DNA of 64,000 nt from Bacillota bacterium (GCA_023444055.1 JAEZRV010000087.1:77472-141471); one strand, 5' to 3'; counted from the first letter of the stretch, positions 44,310 to 54,207 are shown. Notes: a model not told the origin generated them from the sequence alone. A program made the numbers and translations.

Positions 44310-45815
44310 ATGCTATTTTATAAAAATGAATGTAACAGTATTAACTATGAATTTGAAGATATAATTAAATTATTCTTTTTACCTGATGAAATAAAATTAT
44401 TGGATGGGCCTTGGGAGAAGTGTTCCGAGGCATTTCTTTTGTGCTGTACATCAGTATTTGGAGGCAGCGAATATATTAATCTGATTTTAAAAGATAAAGA
44501 TTTTGATGAACTTGTTAAAATACCTTGTCAAGGTGCACTAGATACTGACGATAAGCAGGTACTTAAGAGTTTTAGAAGAATATTTAAGAGAAAACTATTC
44601 TCACTATTAGCTAATTACACAGGTAAAACAATTCCGTGGGGGATTTTGACTGGAATTAGACCCACTAAATTAGTAAATGAATGTATTGATAATTGCATGT
44701 GTGAAAATGATATTATTTCTACTTTAAAAAAGGACTATTTCGTTACAGATAATAAGGCAAATCTTCTCTATGAGGTGGCAGAAAATCAAAGGGAAATGTT
44801 TTTAGATTCAAAGAAAAGTAGTGTTTCATTATATATAGGAATTCCTTTTTGCCCGACCCGTTGTCTATATTGTTCTTTTAGCTCTAGCACTATAGGGCAG
44901 TATAAGAAAGTAATAGATTTATACGTTGATACTTTGCTTAAAGAAATTCAGCAAACAGGAAAGTTAATAAAAGATAATGACTTTGAAATTGAAAGTATTT
45001 ATATTGGTGGTGGAACACCAACATCGCTTAAGACTAGTCAATTATATAGACTTTTGCGAGGGATTGAAGAGTGCTTGGATGTTAGTAATCTAAAGGAATA
45101 TACTATTGAAGCCGGACGACCTGATACCATTGATATTGATAAATTAAAGGTAATTAAGGATAGTTTAGTAACTCGAATAAGTATAAATCCTCAGACAATG
45201 AATGCAGTTACATTAGAGAGAATAGGAAGAAAACATTCGCCAGAGGATATTGAAAAAGCATTTTATATGGCTCGTGAAATAGGCTTTGATAATATTAACA
45301 TGGATTTAATTTGTGGCCTTCCAGGCGAAGATACAGATATGTTCATAAAAACACTTGAGAAAATAAAGCCTATGAAGCCTGATAGCTTAACTGTCCATAC
45401 TATGGCAATAAAAAGAGCATCACGGCTTACTGAAGAGAAAGAAAGTTATAATTTAGAAACTCAATATAAACAAGTTTCTGAAATGGTAGATATAGCTAGA
45501 GAATATGCAAAAAATATGGGGCTGGCTCCTTACTACTTATACAGACAGAAAAATATCCTTGGCAATTTAGAGAATGTAGGCTACAGTAAGAAGAATAAAG
45601 AATGTCTTTATAACATACAGATAATGGAGGAAAGACAATCTATATTTGCTTGTGGAGCAGGAGCGGCAACAAAAATTGTTTTCCCGCATAATAGAATAGA
45701 ACGAGCCTTCAATGTCAAGACTGTAGAAGAGTATCTCAGAAGAGTAGATGAAATGATTGAGAGAAAAGCTAAGTTATGCAATGAATATAACGAGTATAAA
45801 AATAATAAATATTGA
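44310..45815 (+). CDS. hemZ: Oxygen-independent coproporphyrinogen III dehydrogenase, HemZ type
   Basis: 501 residues from ATG 44310, which follows GAGGATAAA; in-frame ATGs at 44265 and 44295 also exist, the first inside the repeat loop. Radical-SAM enzyme with C181-x3-C185-x2-C188 (PFCPTRCLYCSF), 'IGGGTPTSL', and the HemN-like C-terminal part. The 180-residue N-terminal extension with 'PWGILTGIRPTKLV' is characteristic of Firmicute HemZ. It fits the conserved order relA-dtd-MBL-hemZ-hisS-aspS. Actual heme synthesis cannot be judged from the window. Confidence 0.88.
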   Translation: MLFYKNECNSINYEFEDIIKLFFLPDEIKLLDGPWEKCSEAFLLCCTSVFGGSEYINLILKDKDFDELVKIPCQGALDTDDKQVLKSFRRIFKRKLFSLLANYTGKTIPWGILTGIRPTKLVNECIDNCMCENDIISTLKKDYFVTDNKANLLYEVAENQREMFLDSKKSSVSLYIGIPFCPTRCLYCSFSSSTIGQYKKVIDLYVDTLLKEIQQTGKLIKDNDFEIESIYIGGGTPTSLKTSQLYRLLRGIEECLDVSNLKEYTIEAGRPDTIDIDKLKVIKDSLVTRISINPQTMNAVTLERIGRKHSPEDIEKAFYMAREIGFDNINMDLICGLPGEDTDMFIKTLEKIKPMKPDSLTVHTMAIKRASRLTEEKESYNLETQYKQVSEMVDIAREYAKNMGLAPYYLYRQKNILGNLENVGYSKKNKECLYNIQIMEERQSIFACGAGAATKIVFPHNRIERAFNVKTVEEYLRRVDEMIERKAKLCNEYNEYKNNKY

Positions 45816-45840
45816 CAATAGTTAAAGCAAATTTTAAAAT
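45812..45840 (+). promoter_or_regulatory. Promoter of the hisS-aspS T-box transcript
   Basis: TTGACA (45812-45817) overlaps the hemZ stop codon; TAAAAT (45835-45840) follows at a 17-base spacing. The start of transcription would fall about 15-20 bases before the T-box stem I. Confidence 0.7.
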
Positions 45841-45857
45841 ATATTATAGGTTAATAC

Positions 45858-46110
45858 TGTAAAGCCTTGAAAGGGAAGAGTATTTAACAATTACTATTTA
45901 AGGGAAAGGCTGCCTTGGACTGTGAGCAGCTTATAGTAATGTTGAGGAAAGACACCCTTTAGGGAGACTAGTACTCCACGGCTGATGAGAAAGCTCATCC
46001 GTTTTCTGCGTTAAAGAGTTTAAGTAGGTTCTATATTTGATAGAGTAATTAGGGTGGTACCGCGGGAAATATCCTCTCGTCCCTTACTGGGATTAGGGGG
46101 GCTTTTTTAT
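45858..46110 (+). promoter_or_regulatory. T-box riboswitch controlling hisS-aspS
   Basis: Stem I has a base helix AAAGGG/CCCTTT and an upper helix ATTACTAT/ATAGTAAT with a GGCTGC/GCAGC arm. The specifier region on its 3' side reads GACAC (45951-45955), holding both GAC (Asp) and CAC (His). The T-box AGGGTGGTACCGCG is at 46051-46064. The terminator (46073-46108, CCTCTCGTCCC with GGGATTAGGGGGG, then a T-run) competes with the antiterminator. Uncharged tRNA pairing with the T-box would allow readthrough into hisS. Confidence 0.95.
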
Positions 46111-46181
46111 GTAAAGGAGATATTACGAAGTACATTTGGATTTTGTTAAAAATTATATATATGATAGGAGTTGTGTATTAA

Positions 46182-47498
46182 ATGACAAAGCAGATAATTA
46201 CGCCTTCAATACTACCGGGCTTTATGGAGCTTTTACCTGCAGACCAGCTTGTATTTAATGAAATGCTAGATACAATCAAAAAAACATATGAAAAATACGG
46301 GTTTATACCTGTTGATACACCTATGATTGAGAAATCAGAAGTTTTGCTGGCAAAAGGCGGTGGAGAAACTGAGAAACAGATATATAGGTTTAATAAAGGT
46401 GATAATGATCTATCATTAAGATTTGATTTGACTGTACCTTTAGCTAGATATGTTTCACAGCATTTTGGTGAATTGACTTTCCCTTTTAAGAGGTATCATA
46501 TCGGAAAGGTGTTTAGAGGCGAAAAGCCGCAAAAGGGCAGATTCAGAGAGTTTTATCAATGCGATATAGATATTATAGGAAATGAAAGCTTAAGTGTTAT
46601 TAATGATGCTGAAATATTAAGTGTTATTTATTCTACATTTAAGGCTCTTGGCTTTGACGATTTTACTATAAGAATTAATAATAGAAAGGTATTAAACGGC
46701 TTTTTTGAGAGCTTGAATGTTTCTGATAAGGCAGAAGTGCTTAGAACTATTGATAAGCTGGAGAAGATAGGAAAGGATGCAGTTGCAGCAGAACTTAAAG
46801 CAACTGGACTTTCAAGTGATGATGCGGATAGTGTTCTGAAATTTGTTGACATTAAAGGCAACTGCAGTGAGATTATAAATAGTTTAAGAGAATTAGGAAT
46901 AGAAAATGAGACATTTATTGAGGGTGTAAATGAACTCGAATTGGTGCTCAATTATATAGATTCCTTCAAGGTTCCATCTAGAAATTATACTGTGGACTTA
47001 ACTATAGCTAGAGGCTTAGATTATTATACAGGTACAATTTATGAAACTATATTAAACCAATATCCTTCTATAGGAAGTGTATGTTCAGGTGGAAGATATG
47101 ACAACCTAGCGCAGAACTATACAAATAAAAAGCTTCCTGGTGTTGGAATATCTATCGGACTTACTAGACTCTTTTACCAGCTCAGAGCTGCAGGAGTAGT
47201 AGGTGAGACAAAGAAAGCAACACCTTCAAAAATACTGGTAATCCCAATGCAGGATACAATGGCTCAGTCACTGGAAATTTCAACAAAATTAAGAGAAGCT
47301 GATATTCCTACTGAGATTTATTTCAATGAAGGTAAAATGGCTAAAAAATTCTCTTATGCTGACAAATTGGGTATTCCATACGTAATAGTTGTTGGTGAGG
47401 ATGAAGTTAAGTTAGGAAAGTTTAAATTAAAGAATATGGAAACAGGCGAACAGGCTGAGCTTGAATTAGCGCAGATTATTGAGAAGCTAAATAATTAA
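46182..47498 (+). CDS. hisS: Histidyl-tRNA synthetase
   Basis: 438 residues, class II. It shows motif 2 (FKRYHIGKVFRGEKPQKGRFREFYQCDIDIIG), the histidine A signature 'ARGLDYYTGTIYE', motif 3 (GGRYDNLAQN...GVGISIGLTRLF) and a C-terminal anticodon-binding domain ('ILVIPMQDTMAQSLEISTKLR'). AGGAG lies somewhat far upstream of the ATG. Expression depends on the T-box leader. Confidence 0.95.
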   Translation: MTKQIITPSILPGFMELLPADQLVFNEMLDTIKKTYEKYGFIPVDTPMIEKSEVLLAKGGGETEKQIYRFNKGDNDLSLRFDLTVPLARYVSQHFGELTFPFKRYHIGKVFRGEKPQKGRFREFYQCDIDIIGNESLSVINDAEILSVIYSTFKALGFDDFTIRINNRKVLNGFFESLNVSDKAEVLRTIDKLEKIGKDAVAAELKATGLSSDDADSVLKFVDIKGNCSEIINSLRELGIENETFIEGVNELELVLNYIDSFKVPSRNYTVDLTIARGLDYYTGTIYETILNQYPSIGSVCSGGRYDNLAQNYTNKKLPGVGISIGLTRLFYQLRAAGVVGETKKATPSKILVIPMQDTMAQSLEISTKLREADIPTEIYFNEGKMAKKFSYADKLGIPYVIVVGEDEVKLGKFKLKNMETGEQAELELAQIIEKLNN

Positions 47499-47559
47499 TT
47501 AATAGAATTTAGATTAGTATAAAAATACACCGCAAAAGGCGGCTATGGAGGTATAAAAA

Positions 47560-49341
47560 ATGGGTGAATCAATTTATGGACTTAAAAGAAGCCACAAATG
47601 TACTGAGCTTGGTACCGAAAATATCGGGGAAACTGTTACAGTAATGGGATGGGTACAGAAACAGAGAAATCTGGGAAGTCTTGTATTTGTAGATTTAAGA
47701 GACAGATCTGGTATAGTGCAGATTGTGTTTACTGATAAAGATGGTGAGATGTTTGAAAAAGCAAAAACAATAAGAAGTGAATTTGTTCTAGCTGTAGTAG
47801 GTACAGTTGCTGCTAGAGCACCTGAGGCTGTTAATAAGAAAATGGCAACGGGTGGCATAGAAATTACAGCAACAGAACTAAGAATCCTTAGCACTGCTGA
47901 AACTCCACCTATTTACATTGAGGAAAATTTAGATGCCAATGAAATGACAAGGTTGAAGTATAGATATCTGGATCTAAGAAGACCTGACATGCAGAGAAAT
48001 TTTATACTCAGACATAGAGTTGCAAAGGTTGCACGTGATTATTATGACGAAAACGGATTCTTAGAGGTTGAAACACCTATTTTGATTAAGAGTACGCCTG
48101 AAGGAGCTAGAGATTACCTTGTACCAAGTAGAGTTCACCAAGGTAAGTTCTTTGCATTGCCACAGTCACCTCAGTTGTACAAGCAGCTTCTGATGGTTTC
48201 TGGTTTTGACAGATACTTTCAGATAGCAAAATGCTTTAGAGATGAAGATTTAAGAGCAGACAGACAACCAGAATTTACACAGATAGATATTGAAATGTCC
48301 TTTGTTAATGTTGATGATGTAATTACTTGTAATGAAGGCTTTATTAAAAGAGTATTCAAGGAAGCATTAAATGTTGAACTTGAAACTCCATTTATAAGAA
48401 TGCCATATGCTGAGGCGATGGAGAGATTTGGATCAGATAAGCCAGATATCCGTTTCGGAATGGAACTTGTAAATATGTCTGATTTGGTTGCAGAGTGCGG
48501 ATTTAAGGTGTTTACAGATGCTGTTGCTTCAGGTGGAAGTGTTAGGGCTATAAATGCAAAAGGCTGCTCCAAGTTTAGCAGAAAAGAAATTGATGCATTA
48601 GTTGAGGTTGTTAAAACATATAAGGCAAAAGGTATGGCATGGATTTCAGTTGGAGCTGATAATGAGATTAAATCATCCTTTGCAAAGTTTATGACAGAAG
48701 ATGAAATGAAAGCACTACTTGAAAGAGCAGAAGCAGAAGCAGGTGATTTAATATGCTTTGTTGCAGACAAGAACAACGTTGTCTATAATGCACTTGGTCA
48801 GCTTAGGCTTGAGGTTGCTAGAAGGCTTAATATATTGAACCCAGATGAATTCAAATTCCTGTGGGTAACAGAATTTCCGTTCTTTGAATACAGTGAAGAA
48901 GAAGAGCGTTATATGGCTATGCATCATCCTTTTACATGTCCTATGGATGAAGATCTTGAATTACTCGATACTGATCCTGGAAAAGTACGTGCAAAGGCAT
49001 ATGATATAGTATTAAATGGTGTTGAACTGGGTGGCGGAAGTATAAGAATCCATATGCAGGAGTTACAGGCTAAGATGTTAAAATTGCTTGGATTTACTGA
49101 GGAAGATGCTAACAGAAAATTTGGATTCCTTCTAAACGCGTTCAGATATGGAACTCCTCCTCATGGTGGAATGGCTTTTGGTTTGGATAGAATGATTATG
49201 CTTATGGCAAAAACAGATAGTATCAGGGACGTAATAGCATTTCCAAAAGTACAAAATTCATCATCTCCTATGGATAATGCACCGGATATTGTTGATGAAG
49301 TGCAGTTGGAAGAACTTCACATTAAAATTGCAAAGGATTAA
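47560..49341 (+). CDS. aspS: Aspartyl-tRNA synthetase
   Basis: 593 residues. An N-terminal OB-fold anticodon domain ('VTVMGWVQKQRNLGSLVFVDLRDRSG') is followed by the class II core with 'RYFQIAKCFRDEDLRADRQPEFTQIDIEMSF' (motif 2) and 'GGMAFGLDRMIMLM' (motif 3), plus the bacterial GAD insertion (about 290-420). It starts 61 bases after hisS with TGGAGGT and no promoter or terminator in between, so the two form one T-box-controlled operon. Confidence 0.96.
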   Translation: MGESIYGLKRSHKCTELGTENIGETVTVMGWVQKQRNLGSLVFVDLRDRSGIVQIVFTDKDGEMFEKAKTIRSEFVLAVVGTVAARAPEAVNKKMATGGIEITATELRILSTAETPPIYIEENLDANEMTRLKYRYLDLRRPDMQRNFILRHRVAKVARDYYDENGFLEVETPILIKSTPEGARDYLVPSRVHQGKFFALPQSPQLYKQLLMVSGFDRYFQIAKCFRDEDLRADRQPEFTQIDIEMSFVNVDDVITCNEGFIKRVFKEALNVELETPFIRMPYAEAMERFGSDKPDIRFGMELVNMSDLVAECGFKVFTDAVASGGSVRAINAKGCSKFSRKEIDALVEVVKTYKAKGMAWISVGADNEIKSSFAKFMTEDEMKALLERAEAEAGDLICFVADKNNVVYNALGQLRLEVARRLNILNPDEFKFLWVTEFPFFEYSEEEERYMAMHHPFTCPMDEDLELLDTDPGKVRAKAYDIVLNGVELGGGSIRIHMQELQAKMLKLLGFTEEDANRKFGFLLNAFRYGTPPHGGMAFGLDRMIMLMAKTDSIRDVIAFPKVQNSSSPMDNAPDIVDEVQLEELHIKIAKD

Positions 49342-49390
49342 ATGGTATAATACAAAGGTAAGTTACTAAACTTTTCAGCTTAGTATTGCA

Positions 49391-49516
49391 GGTGTTTAAA
49401 ACTTATCAATGACAAAATTGGACTTGTAAATAGTTGTATAAATAGTTTTTTAATATATGAATCATTACTAATTTCAAGAAATTATTGCGGCAAAAACCAT
49501 TGATAAGTTTGAACAC
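49391..49516. repeat. R-family palindrome upstream of the activase gene
   Basis: The left arm GGTGTTTAAAACTTATCAATG (49391-49411, shown without its last base pairings) and the right arm CATTGATAAGTTTGAACAC (49498-49516) form a near-perfect terminal inverted repeat. The inner part CATTACTAATTTCAAGAAAT...GGCAAAAACCATTGATAA is clearly related to 59266-59310. No frame of note; the size (about 125 bp) is that of a miniature mobile palindrome. Confidence 0.6.
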
Positions 49517-49559
49517 TGATAGACTTTGTAAGTAGAAACTTGAGTTAATTATTTTAAAT

Positions 49560-49716
49560 TCTAGGCATATAACGAGGCAAGAAAATGTCCCCCACTTCTA
49601 TAAGTGGCGGGTACCACTTTGGTTATCAGGCGGTGAGAATATCTCCCGCCTCGATGAAACGCCGCTGATGTAATGAAATTTTTCTACAATCGAAAAATTT
49701 CATTTTGAATCTAGGC
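49560..49716. other. Hairpin-rich insert between TCTAGGC direct repeats
   Basis: TCTAGGC occurs at 49560-49566 and 49710-49716. Between them lie three hairpins: CCCACTT...AAGTGGCGGG (about 49590-49611), GGCGGTGAGA...TCTCCCGCC (49629-49651) and AATGAAATTTTTC...GAAAAATTTCATT (49672-49704). GC content of the first two is high for this genome. It may be a small IS-derived or structured RNA element. TATAAT at 49719 just after it could serve the next gene. Confidence 0.5.
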
Positions 49717-49759
49717 GTTATAATGCAAACATAAAATAAATTTGGGGTTAGGTAATAAA

Positions 49760-52700
49760 ATGAAAAAGTATCAAGTGGGGTTAGACGTAGGTTCAACTAC
49801 TGTAAAAATAGTAGTAATTGACAAATATAATAATATTCTTTATTCAAAATATCAAAGACATTATTCTGATATTAGGAAAACTATCTTTGACGTGTTGGAT
49901 GAGGCTTGTGAACGCTTTTATCAGGATGAATGTACTGTCATGATAACAGGTTCTGGTGGATTGCTAGTCTCGCAGTGGCTTGAACTTGATTTTATACAAG
50001 AGGTTATTGCGGGCTCAGAGGCTGTTCAAAAACTTATTCCAAAGACGGATGTTGCTATAGAATTAGGTGGAGAAGATGCAAAGATAACTTATTTTAGAGG
50101 GGGTCTTGAGCAGAGAATGAATGGTACCTGTGCAGGAGGTACTGGTTCGTTTATTGATCAGATGTCTTCTTTATTGCAGACCGATGCAACGGGGCTAAAT
50201 GAGCTTGCTAAAGGCAGCAGAGTTATTTACCCGATTGCAGCAAGGTGTGGTGTGTTTGCTAAAACTGATATTCAACCATTATTAAATGAGGGTGCAGCGA
50301 AAGAAGATATTGCTGCTTCAGTTTTCCAATCTGTTGTTAATCAAACAATAAGCGGTCTGGCATGTGGCAAGCCAATTAAAGGCAACATAGCATTTTTAGG
50401 AGGACCACTATATTTTCTATCTGAACTCCGAAAAAGATTTGAGATTACGCTGAATTTAAAACCAGAGGAAGTAATTTTTCCGGAAAATTCACAGATTTTT
50501 GTAGCAATTGGGGCTGCTCTTTCATCTAACGAATGTAATTCAATATCATTTAAGGATTTAAAAGATAAACTTCCTAAAATTAACACTGTTTCAGTGCATG
50601 AAGTAGAGCGATTGAATCCTTTATTTAAAGATCAGAAGGAGCTTGATGATTTTAGGAAGAGACATGCTAAGGCGGCTGTCATTACAAAATCACTTGCAGA
50701 ATACAAGGGAGATTGCTTTTTTGGAATTGATGCTGGATCAACTACTACAAAAGCAGTTTTAATAGATACAGAGGGAGAATTGCTTTATTCCTATTATGGA
50801 AGTAATAAGGGCAGTCCATTAAACTCTTCAATAAAAATTCTAAAGGATATTTATTCGAAGTTACCGCCTGAAGCTAGAATAGTTAACTCAACTGTAACAG
50901 GCTATGGAGAAGGGTTAATAAAGGCGGCACTTTGTGTTGATATAGGAGAAATAGAAACAATAGCACACTATAAGGCGGCTGATTATTTCTTACCGGGAGT
51001 AGATTTTATTCTTGATATTGGTGGACAGGATATGAAATGCTTAATTATCAAGGATGGCATTATTGACAGCATAATGCTAAATGAGGCTTGTTCATCCGGT
51101 TGTGGTTCATTTATTGAAACATTTGCAAAATCGCTGAATTCGACTGTTGAGGAATTTGCGTCTCAGGCATTATTAGCAGAAAAGCCTGTTGATTTAGGTT
51201 CCCGTTGTACTGTTTTTATGAATTCCAGAGTAAAACAGGCGCAAAAAGAGGGAGCACAGGTAGGCGATATTTCTGCAGGGCTGTCTTATTCTGTAATAAA
51301 AAATGCTTTGCTAAAGGTTATAAAAATTCGTGACCCTAAGGATATGGGTGAAAAAATCATTGTTCAGGGTGGAACCTTCTTGAATGATGCAGTTTTGAGA
51401 AGCTTTGAGTTGATTTCCGAAAGAGAAGCAATCAGACCAAACATAGCAGGATTAATGGGGGCATTTGGTGCAGCTCTTATTGCGAAAGAACGCTATGAAG
51501 GAAAGAAGTCTACATTGCTGACAAGAGAAAACATTGGTGACTTTGAATATACTACAGAGCTGCAAAGATGTAAACTTTGTAACAATAGCTGCTTACTAAC
51601 AATAAATCAGTTTAATGATGGAAGCAAGTTTGTTTCTGGTAATCGTTGTGAAAGAGGCGCTGGAATAGAAAGTAATAATGAGGATGTGCCAAATTTATAT
51701 GATTACAAATATAAGAGGATTGTTGGTTATCGTCAGAAAAATAATATTGAATATACTAGGGGTACTGTAGGTATACCACGTGTTCTCAATATGTATGAAA
51801 ACTATCCTTTCTGGTTTACTTTCTTTGATGAGCTAAAGTTCAGAGTTGAGCTGTCACCGCGCTCTTCAAAGAAAATTTACGAGTTAGGTATTGAAACAAT
51901 GCCATCTGAATCAGTTTGCTACCCAGCAAAGCTTGTTCATGGTCATATAACGAGTTTGATTAATAAGAAAGTAAACTTTATATTTTACCCTTGCATACCG
52001 TATGAAATACTTGAAGACGAAGGAGCGGATAATCATTTCAATTGTCCTATTGTTACTTCTTATCCTGAAGTAATTAAAAACAATATGGATGTATTAAAAT
52101 CAAATAATATAAAATTCTTTAATCCATTCCTTCCATATGACAACAAGAGTAAGCTGAAAACCAGACTATATGAGGTTTTGGGCAAAGAATTTAATATATC
52201 TAAATCTGAAATAGATGCCGCAGTTGATAAGGCATGGGCTGAGGATGAAAATGCAAAAAATGATATAAGGAAAAAGGGAGAGGAAACCTTAAAATATCTT
52301 AAAGAAAATGGCAAAAAAGGTATAGTATTGGCTGGAAGGCCTTACCATATAGATCCTGAAATTAATCATGGAATTCCTCAGATAATAACTTCACATGGAT
52401 TTGCAGTGCTTACAGAGGATTCAATAGCACATTTGGGAGCTACTGAAAGACCACTTCGAGTTGTTGATCAGTGGAAATATCACTCCAGACTGTATGCTGC
52501 TGCAAATGTAGTAAATGAGTATCCAGAACTGGAAATAATTCAGTTAAATTCATTTGGCTGTGGACTAGATGCTGTTACAACTGACCAGGTTCAAGAAATA
52601 CTAAAAGCAAATGATAATATATATACCGTTTTAAAAATAGACGAGGGAAATAACTTAGGTGCTGCAAGAATCAGAATCAGATCCTTAGTTGCGGCAATTG

Positions 52701-54052
52701 AGGAAAGGGATAGGAAAGAAGCAAAGCATCATAAGAAACATAGTAGCTTTGAAAAAATAGTTTTTACAAAAGAAATGAAGGAAAAGCATACAATGCTTGC
52801 TCCGCAGATGTCACCTATACATTTCCAATTCCTTGAACCTGCTTTTAAAACAGCTGGATATAATATTGAAGTATTACCAGAGGTTGGTACTGCAGCTGTA
52901 GAGGAGGGCCTAAAGTATGTAAATAATGATGCCTGCTATCCTTCTATTATTGTTGTAGGCCAGATAATACATGCTTTGAAGTCAGGTAAATATGATTTGA
53001 ATAACACTACTGTATTAATTACACAGACTGGTGGAGGTTGTCGTGCTACCAATTATATAGGTTTCTTGAGGAAAGCATTGGTAGATGCTGGTATGCATCA
53101 TGTACCGGTTTTATCACTTAATGCATCTGGAATGGAAAGCCAACCAGGCTTTAAAATATCACTAAAGCTAGTAGATTTAGCTCTAAAGGGCATTGTTTAT
53201 GGTGACTTGTTTATGAGGGTTCTATACAGGGTTAGACCATATGAAAAGATATCTGGTTCAGCTAATGCACTTTATGAAAAGTGGGTTAAGGTTTGTATAG
53301 ATTCTATTTGTGAAAATAAGAGAGGTAGCTTTAAAAAGAACATTAGGAATATTATAAGAGATTTTGACGCACTTGAGTTAAATGATGTTGTTAAGCCTCG
53401 AGTTGGTCTTGTTGGGGAAATTCTGGTGAAATTTCATCCGGATGCCAATAATAATGTAGTTGATATAATTGAGGCTGAGGGAGCAGAGGCAGTAATGCCT
53501 GATATGATAGACTTCTTCCTTTACTGTGCTTATGATGCCAATTTTAAGTATAAAAATTTATCGGGTTCATTAAAGAAGTTAATAATTAATAACTCTGTTA
53601 TAGCAGGTATAGAGTGGTATAGGCGTTCATTAAAGAAATACTTGCGTAAAAGTAAGAGATTTGATGCACCAAGTTCATTTTACCATTTAGCTGACTGTGC
53701 TTCCGAAATCCTTTCACTTGGAAACCAAACCGGAGAAGGCTGGCTCTTGACAGCTGAAATGATTGAGCTTATAAAGAGTGGTGCTGGAAATATTGTTTGT
53801 ATGCAGCCTTTTGCATGTCTTCCAAACCATGTTACAGGTAAAGGCATGATAAAGGAGCTTCGCAGAAGATATCCGCAGTCCAATATAGTTGCTGTTGATT
53901 ATGACCCAGGTGCAAGCGAGGTTAACCAATTAAATAGAATTAAGCTGATGCTGTCAGTAGCGTTTAAAAACATAAAAGGTGAAACGAATGCAGATACTGA
54001 TAATGGTAAAGAATCAGCTGAGTTAAAGGCAGAGGAAAAGCAGGTGGAGTAG
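49760..54052 (+). CDS. Giant 2-hydroxyacyl-CoA dehydratase activase-like protein
   Basis: 1430 residues from ATG 49760 (GGGGTTAGG upstream). Two ASKHA-type BadF/BcrA/HgdC ATPase modules (about 1-270, 'GLDVGSTTVKIVVID', 'NGTCAGGTGSFIDQM'; about 320-580, 'GIDAGSTTTKAVLID', 'NEACSSGCGSFIETF') keep the paired Cys that bridge a 4Fe-4S cluster in HgdC-type activators. Next come a DUF2229 region (about 650-880, 'GIPRVLNMYENYPFWFTFF') and an HgdB-like part with Cys-rich 'QTGGGCRATNY' and 'QPFACLPNHVTGKG'. By family it would inject an electron at low potential using ATP. No dehydratase partner is near, and its substrate is unknown. Confidence 0.88.
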   Translation: MKKYQVGLDVGSTTVKIVVIDKYNNILYSKYQRHYSDIRKTIFDVLDEACERFYQDECTVMITGSGGLLVSQWLELDFIQEVIAGSEAVQKLIPKTDVAIELGGEDAKITYFRGGLEQRMNGTCAGGTGSFIDQMSSLLQTDATGLNELAKGSRVIYPIAARCGVFAKTDIQPLLNEGAAKEDIAASVFQSVVNQTISGLACGKPIKGNIAFLGGPLYFLSELRKRFEITLNLKPEEVIFPENSQIFVAIGAALSSNECNSISFKDLKDKLPKINTVSVHEVERLNPLFKDQKELDDFRKRHAKAAVITKSLAEYKGDCFFGIDAGSTTTKAVLIDTEGELLYSYYGSNKGSPLNSSIKILKDIYSKLPPEARIVNSTVTGYGEGLIKAALCVDIGEIETIAHYKAADYFLPGVDFILDIGGQDMKCLIIKDGIIDSIMLNEACSSGCGSFIETFAKSLNSTVEEFASQALLAEKPVDLGSRCTVFMNSRVKQAQKEGAQVGDISAGLSYSVIKNALLKVIKIRDPKDMGEKIIVQGGTFLNDAVLRSFELISEREAIRPNIAGLMGAFGAALIAKERYEGKKSTLLTRENIGDFEYTTELQRCKLCNNSCLLTINQFNDGSKFVSGNRCERGAGIESNNEDVPNLYDYKYKRIVGYRQKNNIEYTRGTVGIPRVLNMYENYPFWFTFFDELKFRVELSPRSSKKIYELGIETMPSESVCYPAKLVHGHITSLINKKVNFIFYPCIPYEILEDEGADNHFNCPIVTSYPEVIKNNMDVLKSNNIKFFNPFLPYDNKSKLKTRLYEVLGKEFNISKSEIDAAVDKAWAEDENAKNDIRKKGEETLKYLKENGKKGIVLAGRPYHIDPEINHGIPQIITSHGFAVLTEDSIAHLGATERPLRVVDQWKYHSRLYAAANVVNEYPELEIIQLNSFGCGLDAVTTDQVQEILKANDNIYTVLKIDEGNNLGAARIRIRSLVAAIEERDRKEAKHHKKHSSFEKIVFTKEMKEKHTMLAPQMSPIHFQFLEPAFKTAGYNIEVLPEVGTAAVEEGLKYVNNDACYPSIIVVGQIIHALKSGKYDLNNTTVLITQTGGGCRATNYIGFLRKALVDAGMHHVPVLSLNASGMESQPGFKISLKLVDLALKGIVYGDLFMRVLYRVRPYEKISGSANALYEKWVKVCIDSICENKRGSFKKNIRNIIRDFDALELNDVVKPRVGLVGEILVKFHPDANNNVVDIIEAEGAEAVMPDMIDFFLYCAYDANFKYKNLSGSLKKLIINNSVIAGIEWYRRSLKKYLRKSKRFDAPSSFYHLADCASEILSLGNQTGEGWLLTAEMIELIKSGAGNIVCMQPFACLPNHVTGKGMIKELRRRYPQSNIVAVDYDPGASEVNQLNRIKLMLSVAFKNIKGETNADTDNGKESAELKAEEKQVE

Positions 54053-54173
54053 GGAAGGGAAGCTTTAAAGTTAGAGTAGAGATGTCAATAAATATTTATA
54101 AACTGTAAAGTTAACATGTATTTGAATTTGCTAGATAAAATTTTATAACAAGCTTTTGCAAGTTGGGAGATGT

Positions 54174-54207
54174 AAAAGGAGCGCTGACAAAAGCCAGCGC
54201 TCCTTTT
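54174..54207. terminator. Strong bidirectional terminator between convergent genes
   Basis: AAAA-GGAGCGCTG (54174-54186) pairs with CAGCGCTCC-TTTT (54195-54207), loop of 8 bases. It sits between the activase gene and the convergent histidine kinase gene and works in both directions. Confidence 0.92.

Noticed and set aside
48219..48776. 185-residue minus-strand open frame inside aspS
   Set aside because: Ser/Ala-rich shadow of the synthetase gene; no RBS.
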